Shown piece after piece: positions 35,116-48,170 of a stretch of 64,000 nucleotides of DNA (within the stretch, counting starts at the first letter, position 1; the number at the start of each line of letters is the position of its first letter). The position numbers and the translations under genes were made by a program. This DNA comes from Liolophura sinensis (taxonomy: Eukaryota > Mollusca > Polyplacophora > Chitonida > Chitonidae), in contig NC_088302.1 of the NCBI RefSeq assembly GCF_032854445.1, positions 32,397,979 through 32,461,978 on the forward strand, read 5' to 3'. Below the pieces are notes generated by a model that was given only the letters and a program-made list of their open reading frames with translations, was not told where the DNA came from and did not search any database.

Positions 35116-35649
35116 CTGGAACAGTAGAAATATTCAGCCAAGCGCACTAACAGCAGATAGGGAGAAAACACTGTCCTAAAGCCCCGGACGCCCTAGGGAA
35201 ACGACTGACGGTAAAGGGATTTAACACATACCTGGACGATTTAGAAATCGATTTTACGCTAGGATAACTTTTCAATTTGTACTCTTCCCGACGGCACACC
35301 GGGGAGAGGTCTTGAGGAGGAAGATCAAGAAAAATACTGCGGATTTACTGTTCCTGAAGGCGTATTGGTCGTCTTCTGAGAGTTTTTATGCCAAAACAGA
35401 GAGATTGTGTTGGATAGTCTGCTATCTAATTGCATGTAAATTTTATGGACTGATACAGTGTTAATGATTGTGTCGAAAACATATACTACAATTATTGATT
35501 TTGTGTGTCTTTTGCGGAGTGGTATCTGAATGTAGGTCCTGACACTTTGATTGTCATATTTATTATGAGACAAATGCCGTATACACTTCACTTGCCTTTG
35601 TAACATCATGTGAGTTATGCGTGGTGAGTATCTCTTTGTTACTGGCCTA

Positions 35650-35760
35650 GCCGATCTCTCCCTGATCAACGAGGGCGCAGAGTCGAATCAAACTCCCGAT
35701 GGTTTGGCTACGGCTTTAAGCCAGGAGGTTTTGTGCTCTACCTGGTGAAGAGCGATGGCT
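35650..35760 (+). mobile_element. SINE family 3 fragment
   Basis: Shares TTTAAGCCAGGAGGTTTTGTG and CTACCTGGTGAAG with the family 3 body. The tail is absent. Confidence 0.45.
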
Positions 35761-36117
35761 TACTTATTTATTTTTGCCAAGGAGACTTCCTTCCAACTAT
35801 CCTACGTCACAACAATCTGACGTCTGATGTTGGTGGATTTGAATGGAACGTTTGATTTCTTGGGTTAACCTGGGCATCGTACATATGCAGTTGTCTCTCA
35901 ACCGGCAAGGCTGTACAAGCATCATATGGTTGTAAGGTTGTATCTAAACTGGTGATGCTGGGGGTGTGGGGTGTGGTGGGGCTAGGAGATTATAAACACC
36001 ATATACGAATCAAGCATATACACCTATGTTTTGGCCACGCAGGGAATATATAGGAATCAAACGTGTATATAATTGTGTCTTTGCCCCAGGAGACTGTATA
36101 AAAAGCTATATACCTAT

Positions 36118-36375
36118 AAGTCGAAACAGACATTCGTGTATACCAGCCGTCAACCAGTAAGGATCATGTCAATAGCCGCAAGACCAACTCCCAAAACGTA
36201 TGAAACAAACCAGAGTAGAACTAAGAAAGTAAATAAAGTACGAAAACAGAACTGAATCATGCTTTAAGGAAAAGTAGCCACCAGTTTTCAATGATGCTGG
36301 AAAGACGCAAGGTATTTTCTAGGCGACTGAGTGAAATCGTATACCATGCTAGTGTTTAAGTTGCCAATAATAAAA
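36118..36375 (+). repeat. rep-B copy
   Basis: The second long rep-B copy; see 13874-14160. Ends AGTGTTTAAGTTGCCAATAA, then an A-rich stretch. Confidence 0.75.
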
Positions 36376-36654
36376 TAATAATAAAAAAATGTTCATAGTA
36401 TAGCTGAATATAGCCCATAAGAATACTTAAGTAAAACAGCTCGATTGACCTGTGAATGTTTTGAATTACGCCGAGCCAATGTTTACTATACATTTTGTTG
36501 TTCTCACACCCACATATATGACATTGTTATAATATCTACGTAACAATCTATGCCACCAACCTCTGTATGCGTGTGTATCTGAGAGACGAATAGCACATCT
36601 ACATATACGTCATTCAGTAAAAGCTGAACCCATATAGTTGTGTCAACTTATAAT

Positions 36655-36671
36655 GGGGGGGGGGGGGGGGG
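36655..36671. repeat. Poly-G run
   Basis: About 17 consecutive G. Confidence 0.95.
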
Positions 36672-37139
36672 AATGTATAAGAATAAAGCATATTGATAAA
36701 TGTGTTTTAACCAAAGAGGGGTTTTATAACAATCATGCTCTTGGACGTGGAGTTTGAAAGTTTATGTGACCCTCCTTATTTTGTTTTCTTATGAAACGAA
36801 CAAACCTCGAATGATGCGAAATTCGGATTTTGAAACATAGATTAATTTATCACCATATATTCGATGATCAACCCTTTAACGCGGGTTTAAACAAACAGCA
36901 TATTGATATCGCCACACATTTCTACAGTAAGGTGAAAAATCATCTCTCAATAACCATGACACTCTCAAAAACACCGTGACATCCTTTTATAGATTTTGTA
37001 ATCTTTATCGCGGCAGATCTATATTATACACTTTTATTACATCAAGATCATGTTTCTGTTATTATTGATCAAGGCGTTACCAATGCTTAAAAGATTAATT
37101 TTTAAACTTATGTTCTTACTGGAAGCCGAATAACTCTTG

Positions 37140-37300
37140 AATCGACCGATGAGATCACATGTTTGAATCCAGCTTCAGTTTTGCGGCGTGGCGTGCAGTT
37201 ATATACGGGCACTTTCGTGTTTCACCCATGCACCCATAAACGTGACAGCCGTAACATGAGTATAAAATATTCTTAAATATGGCGTAAAATATCATTCATG
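37140..37300 (+). mobile_element. SINE family 3 copy
   Basis: TTTGAATCCAGCTTCAG, a degraded GGGCACTTTCGTGTTTCACC block, ATGAGTATAAAATATTCTTA and ATATGGCGTAAAAT: head, body and 3' end of family 3. Confidence 0.55.
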
Positions 37301-37464
37301 CAGAGAAATGTAATGATTTGATAAAACATGACAAAATAAGAAGACATACTAGTGTGTCAATGATATTCCGCCAAATGCCTGCACTCTAAAATTTTTCAGT
37401 TTACACAAGGTACATATACAGTTCTCTTGTTCTCTTTATAAGTGTGTATGTAATTGACAAGAAC

Positions 37465-37515
37465 GTCCATTTGGTTGACGGCTGGTATACGAATGTCTGT
37501 TTTGGCGCACAAAAG
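37465..37515 (-). repeat. rep-B fragment (minus)
   Basis: Reverse complement of the rep-B left end: TTGGTTGACGGCTGGTATAC, then GAATGTCTGTTTTGGCG. Confidence 0.6.
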
Positions 37516-37761
37516 TAAACTTCCTTGTATAGAGAATTTGTCGATTCAACAGCTGTTTATGGAGACTGTATAAGTAAAAGCAAATGCTCCACGACACTCG
37601 TGTGATACTTTGCGCAGGATAACTTTCGTTGAAAATCAGTTGTCTTCCACAATTATATCGCGCATATCTGTACATCACAGGATGTCAAAAAGTACTGAGT
37701 ACGGCGTTGGGCAACATTTAATTAAATTATGTTCAATAAGCAAAGGAATAAAGACATAAAT

Positions 37762-38032
37762 TTATTTATTTATTTATTTGATTGGTGTTTTACGCCGTAC
37801 TCAAGAATATTTCACTTATACGACGACGTCCAGCATTATGGTGGGAGGAAACCGGGCAAAGCCCGGGGGAAACCCACGACCATCCGCAGGTTGCTGGGCA
37901 GACCTTCCCACATACGGCCGGAGAGGAAGCCAGCGCGAGCTGGACTTGAACTCACAGCGACCGCATTGGTGAGAGGCTCCTGGGTCATTACGCTGCCCTA
38001 GCGCGCTAACCAACTGAGCCATGGAGGCTCCG
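37762..38032 (-). mobile_element. SINE family 1, full length, 10-bp target-site duplication
   Basis: Near-consensus head, core and tail. AGACATAAAT flanks at 37752-37761 and 38033-38042. Confidence 0.94.
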
Positions 38033-38111
38033 AGACATAAATAAACTCAACCTATTTCTTATTTATTTGTTTGGCGTTTTAAAGCTTATTCACTCAAGTC
38101 GCTCAAGGCAG

Positions 38112-38182
38112 TGACAGCTGGAGTTTGAGTGAGTGCGAATGAGTGAGTGAGTGCATGGGGTCTAACGTCCTACTCAACAATT
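38112..38182 (-). mobile_element. SINE family 2, 3' end fragment
   Basis: GAGTGAGTGAGTGCATGGGG, TCTAACGTCCTACTCAACAA: minus-strand 3' end, tail of (CACT)n, cut by the (TA)n region. Confidence 0.6.
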
Positions 38183-38212
38183 GTAAATGTATATATATAT
38201 ATAAAATGTAAA

Positions 38213-38905
<693 letters not shown>

Positions 38906-38974
38906 AATTCAGATTAAAACAAAGGCGCTGAAGGGTGTTTGTTTTGTGTATATTTTTTGTATTTCATGCACCGA

Positions 38975-39085
38975 AGACAATTGACAAGAGGCCGGGATTC
39001 CCCGGCTACCTGGGGCCATTTGCTTATTATTACACTGTTGTTGTTGCAATGGTTTTACTATCCATGCAGTATAGTGTTTTGTATG
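38975..39085 (+). repeat. rep-A fragment
   Basis: TTGACAAGAGGCCGGGATTC, CCATTTGCTTATTATTACACTG and GGTTTTACTATCCATGC match the rep-A 'accggt...tctcc' segment. Confidence 0.7.
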
Positions 39086-39695
39086 CATATCCTGACAGCA
39101 AATTGTCGGTTTGTGCACTAGCCCAATCGTCTTTATGAGGCAGTCATGTTATGATTAGTTGCAAGAACACAAATCCGATTTAATGCGATTAGTCGGGCTC
39201 AGAAATACGTCCGTCATGCACGCTGGTAGTCAAGCTTACGAGTGGAGGAATCTCGGAAGAGACTAAGTGAAAAGACCGAGACTCGAAAAACACGGGGGAA
39301 ACTTTTACCTGTGTTGATCTGACATACTGGAGATGGTTTTGTCTCTTGTTAAGTCATATGAACGTTAACTGCTCCACCGGGACTGGTCGTAATGTATGCT
39401 GATACTTAAGATTTATTTTCATAGAACACTTTATAATCAAAAGAGATATGTTTTGATACAGAAATATTCATAACCATGTAAGCTATTTCAACTAATTTTA
39501 AGCGAGCTATTGGAAATCGTTATATTTTGATTCCAGATGAATGAATTAATAGTGGTTAACGTCACTGGGGCTTGGGTTGAACCATAACGTTGTGAGAAGA
39601 TGATAGAACCAGGAAACCGTTGACTTTTGACATAAGAATGACTGTATATAAAATCCAAACGGAAAAAACACAGTTTTTCAAACCAATTAAAGCTT

Positions 39696-39932
39696 ATTTA
39701 TTTATTACCATGGTGTGTTGCGCCGTTCACAAGAATATTTCCCTTTTACGACGGCGGCCAGCATTATGGGGTAAGGAAATTGGGCAGACTCCGGGAGAAA
39801 CCCACGACCATTCGGAAGTTGCTACGAGACCTTCCCCGGTACGACTTGAACTCACAGCGACCGCATTGTTGAGAGACGTCTGGGTCATTGCGTCGCGCTG
39901 GCACACTAACTACCTCGGCCACGGACCTCGCC
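39696..39932 (-). mobile_element. SINE family 1 copy with deletion between core and head
   Basis: Tail, core (ACGACGGCGGCCAGCATTAT) and head (GACTTGAACTCACAGCGACC) are present. About 40 bases at the core/head junction are lost. Confidence 0.88.
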
Positions 39933-41870
39933 CCACCACACCAGCTAAAATAAACAAAAAGTTAAAATCACTGTAAATGCAAAGTACCTGTACTATACTG
40001 AGGTTTACCCGATAGAGGACAAAATTGTGTTTTCTCCTGTGCTATAAAGCTTGTGCGATTCCAAAACGCTGAGGTCCTATACTCTTTGTAATTTTGCGGG
40101 TTCCACATCAGTTGTCTTCAACAATGGTTTAGTAATGTCAGTTTTCTTTACGTTTATACTTGTAGATTCCCGAATTAAAAAACATGGTTAAGCGTTAAAT
40201 ATACTGCTTTGTAAGATATAGGCATTCAACAATATAACAATGTTAAGTGCGCACGCAACAATACGCGCTTCAATGTTACAGGTGGATACTTTTTTTTTTA
40301 ATCTGCTAACTTTACTACTTCTGGGTTTTAAATTTGATTATCCGTTTACAAAACCGGTGTCAATTCAAGAAACTATCAAATCCTTTACCTCATCATAAGT
40401 TTGCAACACGGAAGATAAAATTCCGGAGCCCACTTTAGTTTCGTGTCGCTTGTCATGTTAACAACACAACGACTGTTAGAAAATCGGTGACGATTTTTGA
40501 GAGAGGGAGCGGAAGAAAACATTTAGCTTCATTGCCTTTAAAAACTGTTGTATTATTGACGTTTCTGTGAGTATAGTCTGTGCTAGTTTTTCCAATAAAG
40601 CTATTAAATTAACTTTGCTCGGCTTTTATGAGCTCCTCCGGAAATATGAGTTGAAACGTAAGGCCTGTTGTATATGACGAGGTACGGCCATCAAACCGAA
40701 CAGGGTAGCGAGATGGCTGGAGAAGGCCATCCGTCCTCTGTTGATTGATACGTCCAGCCTGACGGCGCAGTAATCAGATCTAATAGCTACAATGGCTTCT
40801 CCTGATGGCCGCTCTAATGAATTGTCTTTCTCCACAGGCCCTGGATTATTAAAAGTTGGATCTGTTCATACGAATCAAATCATATTTCCGATTGAAGTTC
40901 TAGGCGAGTTAGCACACAATGCTGTATCACCGGCTTTTCCTTTAATCACCTATCACTTCGACCACTTCTGCGGACGTTTTATAATGGTATTTTTCTCTTT
41001 AATTTTGCTATGCGTTTCGCCTTTAGGAATCGTTTTACACCCTTAGATATGCTCTTTCTCATCAATCAAAAAAGTGGTTAACTCGATGAAAAATGACGCC
41101 AGCTTTCGATACTAGATTGAAATTGTATTGTTTCTCCGCACACTGGATGTATTGGGACGACTGGTTGTGAGGAAAACTAGGCGTGGCTCCGCCGGTATCT
41201 AGGGCGCCTGATAAACGGGCTCTGTCAACCTTTGCTCACCTTTGCCCACCAGTCAGCCTTTCGACCCTATAACATGGCCGAGAAAGATTGCAGCCGGCGG
41301 TCAGCAGTGGTCGGCTAACTAAAATGGCTCAATCAAATAAAGTGCAAAGATGTGTGATTCCAAGAGAGCGTCCACCATTTGCCGAACGCTTCCTTAAGGT
41401 CATGCCCTCATGCTTTTCTCTGATGGTAATATGTCAACTCATCCCAAGGCAAATCTCCATATTTCTCACGGCAAAAGCTGGTCTATTCCCTTGGCACATA
41501 ATTCGACAAATAATTTTATGTAAAAAAGGCCATTCGACGTCAAACCCGCATCCGATGGACAAAAATTCATTTGCTTAAAAGCGATTCCGATTTCTGAGAT
41601 ATAATCATATACGTATGTATTAGGAAGAAGAGACGTCTCTTTCCCGTTTAAGGTGTTTTTAGTCTATCCAGCTCGTTTTATGAATGACTATATGCGTACA
41701 TGACATATACATCTCATCAACTTGAGTGAAATCGTTAACAGGTGAATGAGAATTCAGTCGTCTATGATCTAGCGAAGACGAAATCGATACTATATATATA
41801 TAACAGAACATGCCATACAGGCAAGCCTACTTCAAGAATTATATACTGTATCGCGAAAAACGCCTTGATC

Positions 41871-42107
41871 AAGTTTCTAACAAAATCAACATCATCAAAC
41901 TTCTAACAAAACCACCATGACCAAACTTCTACCAAAAACATTATGATCAAACTTCTTACAACAACACCTTGATCAAACTTCTGACAAAAACACCATGGTC
42001 AAACCTCCAACAAAAACACGTTGATCAAAATTCTAGCAAAATCTCCATGATAAAACCTCTACCAAAACACCATAATCAAACTTCTGATAAAAGCACCATG
42101 ATCAAAA
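41871..42107. repeat. 26-27-bp minisatellite
   Basis: About nine diverged units of the form CACCATGATCAAACTTCTAA plus CAAAAA. Confidence 0.9.
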
Positions 42108-42197
42108 TGTCAAATTCAGGCCAAAACGTTTGGAACCCCCCTATACATGTATGCATCAAAACATAGGCATGGGCTAAGTTCCCAAGGTCTAAGTTAT

Positions 42198-42349
42198 GTA
42201 TTTATATGGATTTGACTGGGAGTTTCATGCCGTACTCACGTATATTCGCTAAAACGACGGCGGGAGGAGACCTGGCAGAGCCCGGGGAAAAAACTCACGA
42301 CCACCCGCAGGTTGCTGATATATCTTCTCACGTATATACGACCGGAGAA
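42198..42349 (-). mobile_element. SINE family 1 copy, 5'-truncated, diverged
   Basis: Core pieces CGGGAGGAGACCTGGCAGAG and CACGACCACCCGCAGGTTGC; tail TTTATATGG at the left. No head. Confidence 0.85.
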
Positions 42350-43255
42350 TTGAAAATATAGATGTTTCTTCACATCATTATGCAAACTAAAATGTTTTCG
42401 GTCAGATTGCCAAGCACCAATAGCTGGTGAACCATTGGTGGAATATCTATAAACTTAAGAGAACCATTATTTACAATTCTCATCTTGGATTTCGTTTATT
42501 AATCGTTCATATTACTTTAGTGAATGTGGGATATAGGTATAATTGCAATATCTCGACGTACTTATATCCAACTGTTCTAGTATCAATTTGCAAAAATGTG
42601 TATATTGTATCCATTCTATTAGCAAATGACTTAATAAAGCACTGCAATTCAATTTGCTATCATTTAATTGCAGTGGTATTTTACAATACAGTTTCACTTC
42701 TTTAAATACGAGTGCATGGTGCAGTTCAGCTAGTGGTTAGTACAGTCTACAAAACCACCCTCTTCCCATCCTCATTCTGTCACCTAAACTCTTCAAAATG
42801 TTCTGTGTAAAATATAAGCTGGAATAAGAAACGTATAGTGATCTCCAGTGTATGAAGCACTCTGTCCACGAGCGCCAGACTGTTTATCATTATATTGAAA
42901 AAATAGATAAATTAATTTGTCAACCTTGTTAATTCTCAGTAAGGAAATCCCATCAAGTGTGGATGCTTGACGCAACAGGCATTTGGACATTTAAAAAAAT
43001 TCTTGTTTTATATGGAAATAGAAAATAAAAACAAGTAAAATTTACAAGAAAAGACAATTTTTTATATGCCAACAGGGGCGTCGATATGTAAGCAAATGCA
43101 CTGTTTAGCGGAAAGGAAAAGACAAAAGCATAATGAGGAAAACCGGAGCCGCGGTGACGGTGTATAATCCTTGACAAATGGTTACACACAACCCGCGGTG
43201 AAATCCGCCTTCATGTCAGTTTACCTCAGTTAAAGTGTCTTTATTCATTCACTTG

Positions 43256-43340
43256 TTTTGTTTATTTGATTGGTGTTTTACGCCGCACTCGAGAATTTTT
43301 GATTTATACGAAGGCGGCCAGCATTATGGTGGGAGGAGGT
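43256..43340 (-). mobile_element. SINE family 1, 3' end only
   Basis: TTTATTTGATTGGTGTTTTACG through GCCAGCATTATGGTGGGAGG, then unrelated sequence. Confidence 0.88.
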
Positions 43341-43394
43341 TTTCTTTCAAACTGTTTAAAATGCCTCAATATAATGACAACTTAGACTCAGTCG

Positions 43395-43510
43395 TGCAAT
43401 ATCCTGGCTTAAGCAGAATTATTGATGTTAATTGATTGTTAACATCAAATTACATTGATGTTAACAGTCACTTATTAGACGTCACTGGTTTAGAATTACT
43501 TAAAGGTAGG
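43395..43510 (-). repeat. rep-A fragment (minus)
   Basis: AAGCAGAATTATTGATGTTA and TTAGACGTCACTGGTTTAGAA are reverse-complement rep-A landmarks. Confidence 0.65.
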
Positions 43511-44224
43511 GGAGAGTATGATCACATTTTATACATGTAAAATAATACAATGACATGAAAAAGAGGCAACGGACCATTCGCAATGGCGGATAGTTTAAAC
43601 CAATGGCTACTCACATGCACCCTGCGGTTACGAGATATATCTATGGTGTTGATGAATTTTTTGATTAATCACTTACGCTGCGGAAAATAATAATTAATTT
43701 TAGCTATTTTTGAATCGTTATCTACGCAGTAAATTTAGTTGCTTAATATATATATTTATAATATAATGTTTATAATATATTCTTATTCACTACCAACTGA
43801 TGACATAGTGCAAACAAAGAGGCTGGGGATACAATTCAACTTTTGTTTTCAATTTTATTTCGGCTTCCGTATGGAAAGGGAGTTCAGCATGAGTGTTTTT
43901 ATAATCATACTTGATCGGTGCAACATGTGTTTCATGCCAATATCGCTTGTTGTACATCCAATGCTAGCCTACAGGCGATACGCCTTATCGATTACTTGCC
44001 AGCGCGTTACAGTGTTGCAGGAAGTTCTCGGAAGCTCGGGTACATGTTATGCATTTAGATTTTTTTTGCCAGGGTGTTGAAAATGACTGACAGAAATGAG
44101 AATTGTAAGCCTGACTGTTTCTCTTCGCACACATGAACTCCTCTCAATTTCTTACTTTATATACTTTCTTATAACCCTTACCATTAGAAACCTGGACCGT
44201 GATGTGGTCTAAACCCATTTTGTG

Positions 44225-44450
44225 GAACGCTTCATGGTGTAACCTATTAAAGTAGTGTGAATGTGAATGTTTTTAATGATCTAAATTGATACTTTTTAAG
44301 CATTTACATAAAAAGTTAGAATAAACTCTTACTGAGATGAACTGATAAGAGACCGGATTTCACCTATTATACTTGTGGCCCTTTGACAGCTATCACACTC
44401 TCGTCGCTACAGGCCCTGGTCTTGCTCTTTAAATGTTGTCATCTTTAATA
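44225..44450 (+). repeat. rep-A copy
   Basis: AAGCATTTACATAAAAAGTT, AATAAACTCTTACTGAG, GATTTCACCTATTATACTTG, GACAGCTATCACACTCTCG. Confidence 0.8.
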
Positions 44451-44796
44451 TGACATTACGTAACTGCATTCAAAGAGTTATTAGTAAGTTATATCATAAA
44501 ACATCACATAACTGCATCCATGAGCCTCGTCAGTGCGCCTGTTCAAAATTATTATAACTTTCAAAGTTCAGAGACATTTTAATATCACAAGCAGTATTGG
44601 TGCGAGTCTTGGTGTAAATACTTAAATTTGATTTGATTATCGCGAATATGGTTTTTTTTTTTGCCAAAATCTGAGATATAGCCTGAAAACATAATGATTG
44701 GACATTGTCCACAGTCCATATTCAATTCACACGGCTTTTTTTTAAAAAACATATAGAACACATAGTTTTATTACATATTCAAGGGGATTTGATTAG

Positions 44797-45112
44797 AACA
44801 CTGAACATATCGGTCCATAGTTCTATCGTATATTCACGGAGCTTTGCTTAAAACACTGAACATATCGGTTCATAGTTCTATTGTATATTCACCCAGCTTT
44901 ACTTAGAACACTGAACACATCGGTCTGTAGTTCTATCGTATATTCACGGAGCTTTGCTTAAAACACTGAACATATCGGTCCATAGTTTAATCGTATATTC
45001 ACGGGGTTTTGCTTAAAACACTGAACATATCGGTCCTTATAGTCCACATCCAATTCACACGGCTTTTCTTAAAACACTGAACATACCGGTCCATATCGTC
45101 CTTATATCGTAA
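44797..45112. repeat. 55-bp satellite, about six units
   Basis: AACACTGAACATATCGG recurs at 44797, 44852, 44907, 44962, 45017 and 45073: spacing 55, 55, 55, 55, 56. Each unit continues with a version of ATAGTTCTATCGTATATTCA. Confidence 0.95.
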
Positions 45113-45121
45113 TACACGAAA

Positions 45122-45347
45122 AGTGTAACTCCAAAAACGAAAGACTCATTTCAACTCAATATTTATTTTGCCATCGTCAGGAGAACTAAATTTCATGGTG
45201 AACATATATATATATATATATACACACAAGTATGGAGACAAAGCCTCCACCAAATCTGTTCACCATGAAATTTAGTCCTTGTAATGATGGAAGAACAATG
45301 TTCCGAAATATTGAGCATGAGTTTATTGTTTTTCAAAGGTACACTAC
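45122..45347. repeat. Foldback: inverted repeat around a (TA)n core
   Basis: Inner arms are a perfect 20-bp inverted pair, ACTAAATTTCATGGTGAACA (45185-45204) and its complement (45257-45276). Outside them the match continues imperfectly to 45122 and 45347 (ACTCAATATTTA versus AAATATTGAG; AAAGACTCATTT versus CATGAGTTT). The loop is (TA)n plus about 35 bases. Confidence 0.85.
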
Positions 45348-45349
45348 TC

Positions 45350-46445
45350 GTGTATTACGTTAAGATAATCAGTGGAACACAAGGTTCTAGTCCTTATATT
45401 ATTCACAGAACGATTGGTACAGGTATGTCATGCACTAGATCTCCATGCAGGCACGTCTCGTGTCCGTATATACTGCATGCGGATATCTTATCAACACGTT
45501 CACTTGACTGATCTATTTTCTCTTCAAAGCAAAATGCACTTATGTAAAGGGGCAATCATATACTGGCTCTATTTTGTTTGAAAATACCCTGCTGCAGGGA
45601 TATCAGTGAGAGATTGTCAACAAAGATGATACTAAGAAGACAAACTGTGAACTGATCAAACGTCTGATCTGTAGGCATTTGAGAAGAGAGAAAATGAGAA
45701 AAATAATGAAAGTTGTATACAGATTTTGAAAGATAATGCTGTTATTGTTTCAAAATTTGCCATACAAAGGAATAAAACATTAAATACAGCGAGGTTACAC
45801 GAAATCTCACCAGGATCATAATTAATATAGAGACGTGTGACTACTGATAATAGAAATAAGTCAACGATAAACTTCTAACACTTAATTTGTAAGCTATATG
45901 ACAGCAATTTTATTTCTGACTATATATCTAATATTGATTTTTATGCCATTATATTTTTCTTTGAAAGTGAATACAATTCTGTAAATCTTCTATAAAGGAA
46001 CATCCAGTACATTAAAATGATAATTAATTACCCGGCTTATAAATGATCAAGCCAGCTACGTTAGTGATGGACAATGACATTACAAATGTCCATTTTAAAT
46101 TAAGAAACTGCAATTTAAGTTTAATTCTCCGATTTATAACTCAACACATACAGCATCGGGTGTGATTTTTTCTGTCGATCATATATTTTTAGAAGAACAG
46201 CTAGTTTTATCTGAGCGATTATTCCACTTTTCCGTCTTTCACGCCTGCGCAATTAACTTCTCGGACAAACAAGGTGTACATGAAACCTCAATTATCAAGT
46301 ATTGTCTGCATGCGAAGAACTAGCGAAATGTGTTTTGTTTTGCAAAATTGAACCTTTTAACATTATATGCATGGCTGGTGTATGAATGTCGGATCTGACG
46401 CTTGGATGTAACTGACGTTATTCTATCAGCTTAATGGTGTTCGCT
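45350..46445. other. Intergenic, no gene seen
   Basis: AT-rich without recognised features; the short frames have no protein-like character. Confidence 0.5.
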
Positions 46446-46589
46446 CAATTTTTTTGTTGCTGTTAACAAATCAGTTACTAAATAAAGAGCTAAGAGTAAT
46501 CTCTTCGGTCTACTCATTAAGCAAAATAATCTACTGTGGATTGAATCTAACAATTTATCAATTTTATCAAACAATCATCGGTTCATTAT

Positions 46590-47226
46590 TTCCCCACAGG
46601 ATCTTCGTCACTCAACTTACAGAGGCCTTTCCATAAAACCAATCTGAGTTTGTATACTTGTAAGATAAAAGGTCCCATAGAATGGAATAAGTTGCCCTCT
46701 GACCTAAAATACTGTGATTCTGTTTCTCTTTTTAAATCCAGGTTAAAGCCCTATCTCATCAGCCAGTGTCCTTCAATCACTTCCATTCAATTGTATATAT
46801 GTTAATGTAGATTCACCTTGTAAATATTGCCACTCTTAGCTCCAGTATCCTAATTACTACTACCTATATCCTCAGTTAAACGATGCATATCTTTCATTAT
46901 ATAAACATATCAATACGCATGCAATTTTTGCTTCAAGCTCGTCTTACTAACATGTTGTATCATGAATTCCGATTGTCCTGTTTACAATTTTCTCTAGTCC
47001 GATATTTATCAAATACCCATATATTACCCTCAGCTCATATTTTGATATACTGTACCGTCTCACGTCAAGTCCTAAACGGGATAAAACAAGCCCTCTGGGG
47101 TTTCTGTTCCCGCCAGGGAGCGGCATATCATCATAACATATACACTGTCTTTACCAATGTCCTCTTAATTTATATATGCATCTATTGCAATGTGTTTTGT
47201 TGTGCTCTGCTGCATTTCTGGTGGAA

Positions 47227-47285
<59 letters not shown>

Positions 47286-47287
47286 AT
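46590..47287 (+). mobile_element. 3' fragment of a non-LTR retrotransposon (LINE)
   Basis: A plus-strand frame reads SLNLQRPFHKTNLSLYTCK, then IEWNKLPSDLKYCDSVSLFK and SRLKPYLI before its stop near 46802. The pattern 'W..LP..L.....S...FK..LK..L' is typical of the C-terminal end of CR1/Jockey-type LINE ORF2. It is followed by about 420 bases of 3' sequence and an (AATA)n tail from 47225. No RT core survives here. The clade is uncertain. Confidence 0.6.
47225..47287. repeat. (AATA)n tail
   Basis: About 15 AATA units after TTTCTGGTGG, ending in a short (CTA)n. Interpreted as the LINE tail. Confidence 0.9.
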
Positions 47288-47609
47288 ACTACTACTACTA
47301 CTAATAACAAATCAAGACCACCAAAACAATTTGTCGCACACTTCCTGCTGGATCAAATTTACAGTAAAACTGAACGATTAAACCAAACTCTTATCACTGC
47401 TTAGATCATTTTAACTTACCGTAGCTTTCTTCGATCCACATTCATACGTTCTGTGCAACAATATACTTGGTTGGATCAAACTGTCATCGTTACTTTTCAT
47501 ACACAGGCGTCACGTTTTTCTAATATATACCAAGACTCTATAATGTCATTCTATAATCAGGCGAAATCATTTTTATAAATTCAACTGGCACTACGGCACC
47601 AGATTAGTA

Positions 47610-47890
47610 TAAAAGACTACAGCATAGGGTAAAACCAGAGCAGCGACGACAGTGTAATGGTTGGCAAATAGTCAAAACTACCTATCTGGTGAAATACGGA
47701 CTATATTGGCAATTTACCTCAGGTATATGGTTTCATTGGAACTGTTCGTGACAATGCTTAAAAAGTAACAAATTGCCTACCACCCTAACACCAGAACACA
47801 AAGGTTTACGCAAAATTAGGTAAATAACAAACGCGGTGATGTTAGTTGCAATATATTAAACGTAACTGGTTTTTCCAATTGCTCAAAATG
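47610..47890 (-). repeat. rep-A copy (minus)
   Basis: GTAAAACCAGAGCAGCGACG, GGTTGGCAAATAGTC, GGTGAAATACGG, TTTACCTCAGG and GGTGATGTTAGTTGCAATAT, in reverse-complement order. Confidence 0.85.
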
Positions 47891-47999
47891 CTGTATTATA
47901 ACTCTCTTCACGCACTGTTTACGTGTTTTTATCATTAACGCATCTGTACTAATATCAAGTTATAACGAGCTGAAAGACTTTGAGAAAATTGCATGCACG

Positions 48000-48170
48000 T
48001 GCGGCGCAATGATCCGAGAATCTCACCAATGTGGTCGCAGCTCATGTTGGCTTCTTCTCCGGTCGTAAGTGGGAAGATCTGGCAGAAACCTGCAGATGGA
48101 CGTAATCCGCCGTCATATAAGTAAAACATTCTTAAGTATGGTGTAAACACCAAGCAGATAAATAAATACC
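48000..48170 (+). mobile_element. SINE family 1 copy, heavily deleted
   Basis: Head (TCTCACCAATGTGGTCGCAG), TTCTTCTCCGGTCGTAAGTG and the 3' end (AAACATTCTTAAGTATGGTG) survive; most of the core is lost. Confidence 0.8.

Noticed and set aside
44797-45112. Regularly spaced repeats resembling a CRISPR array
   Set aside because: The whole 55-bp unit is repeated with no unique spacers, in a eukaryotic context; this is a satellite.
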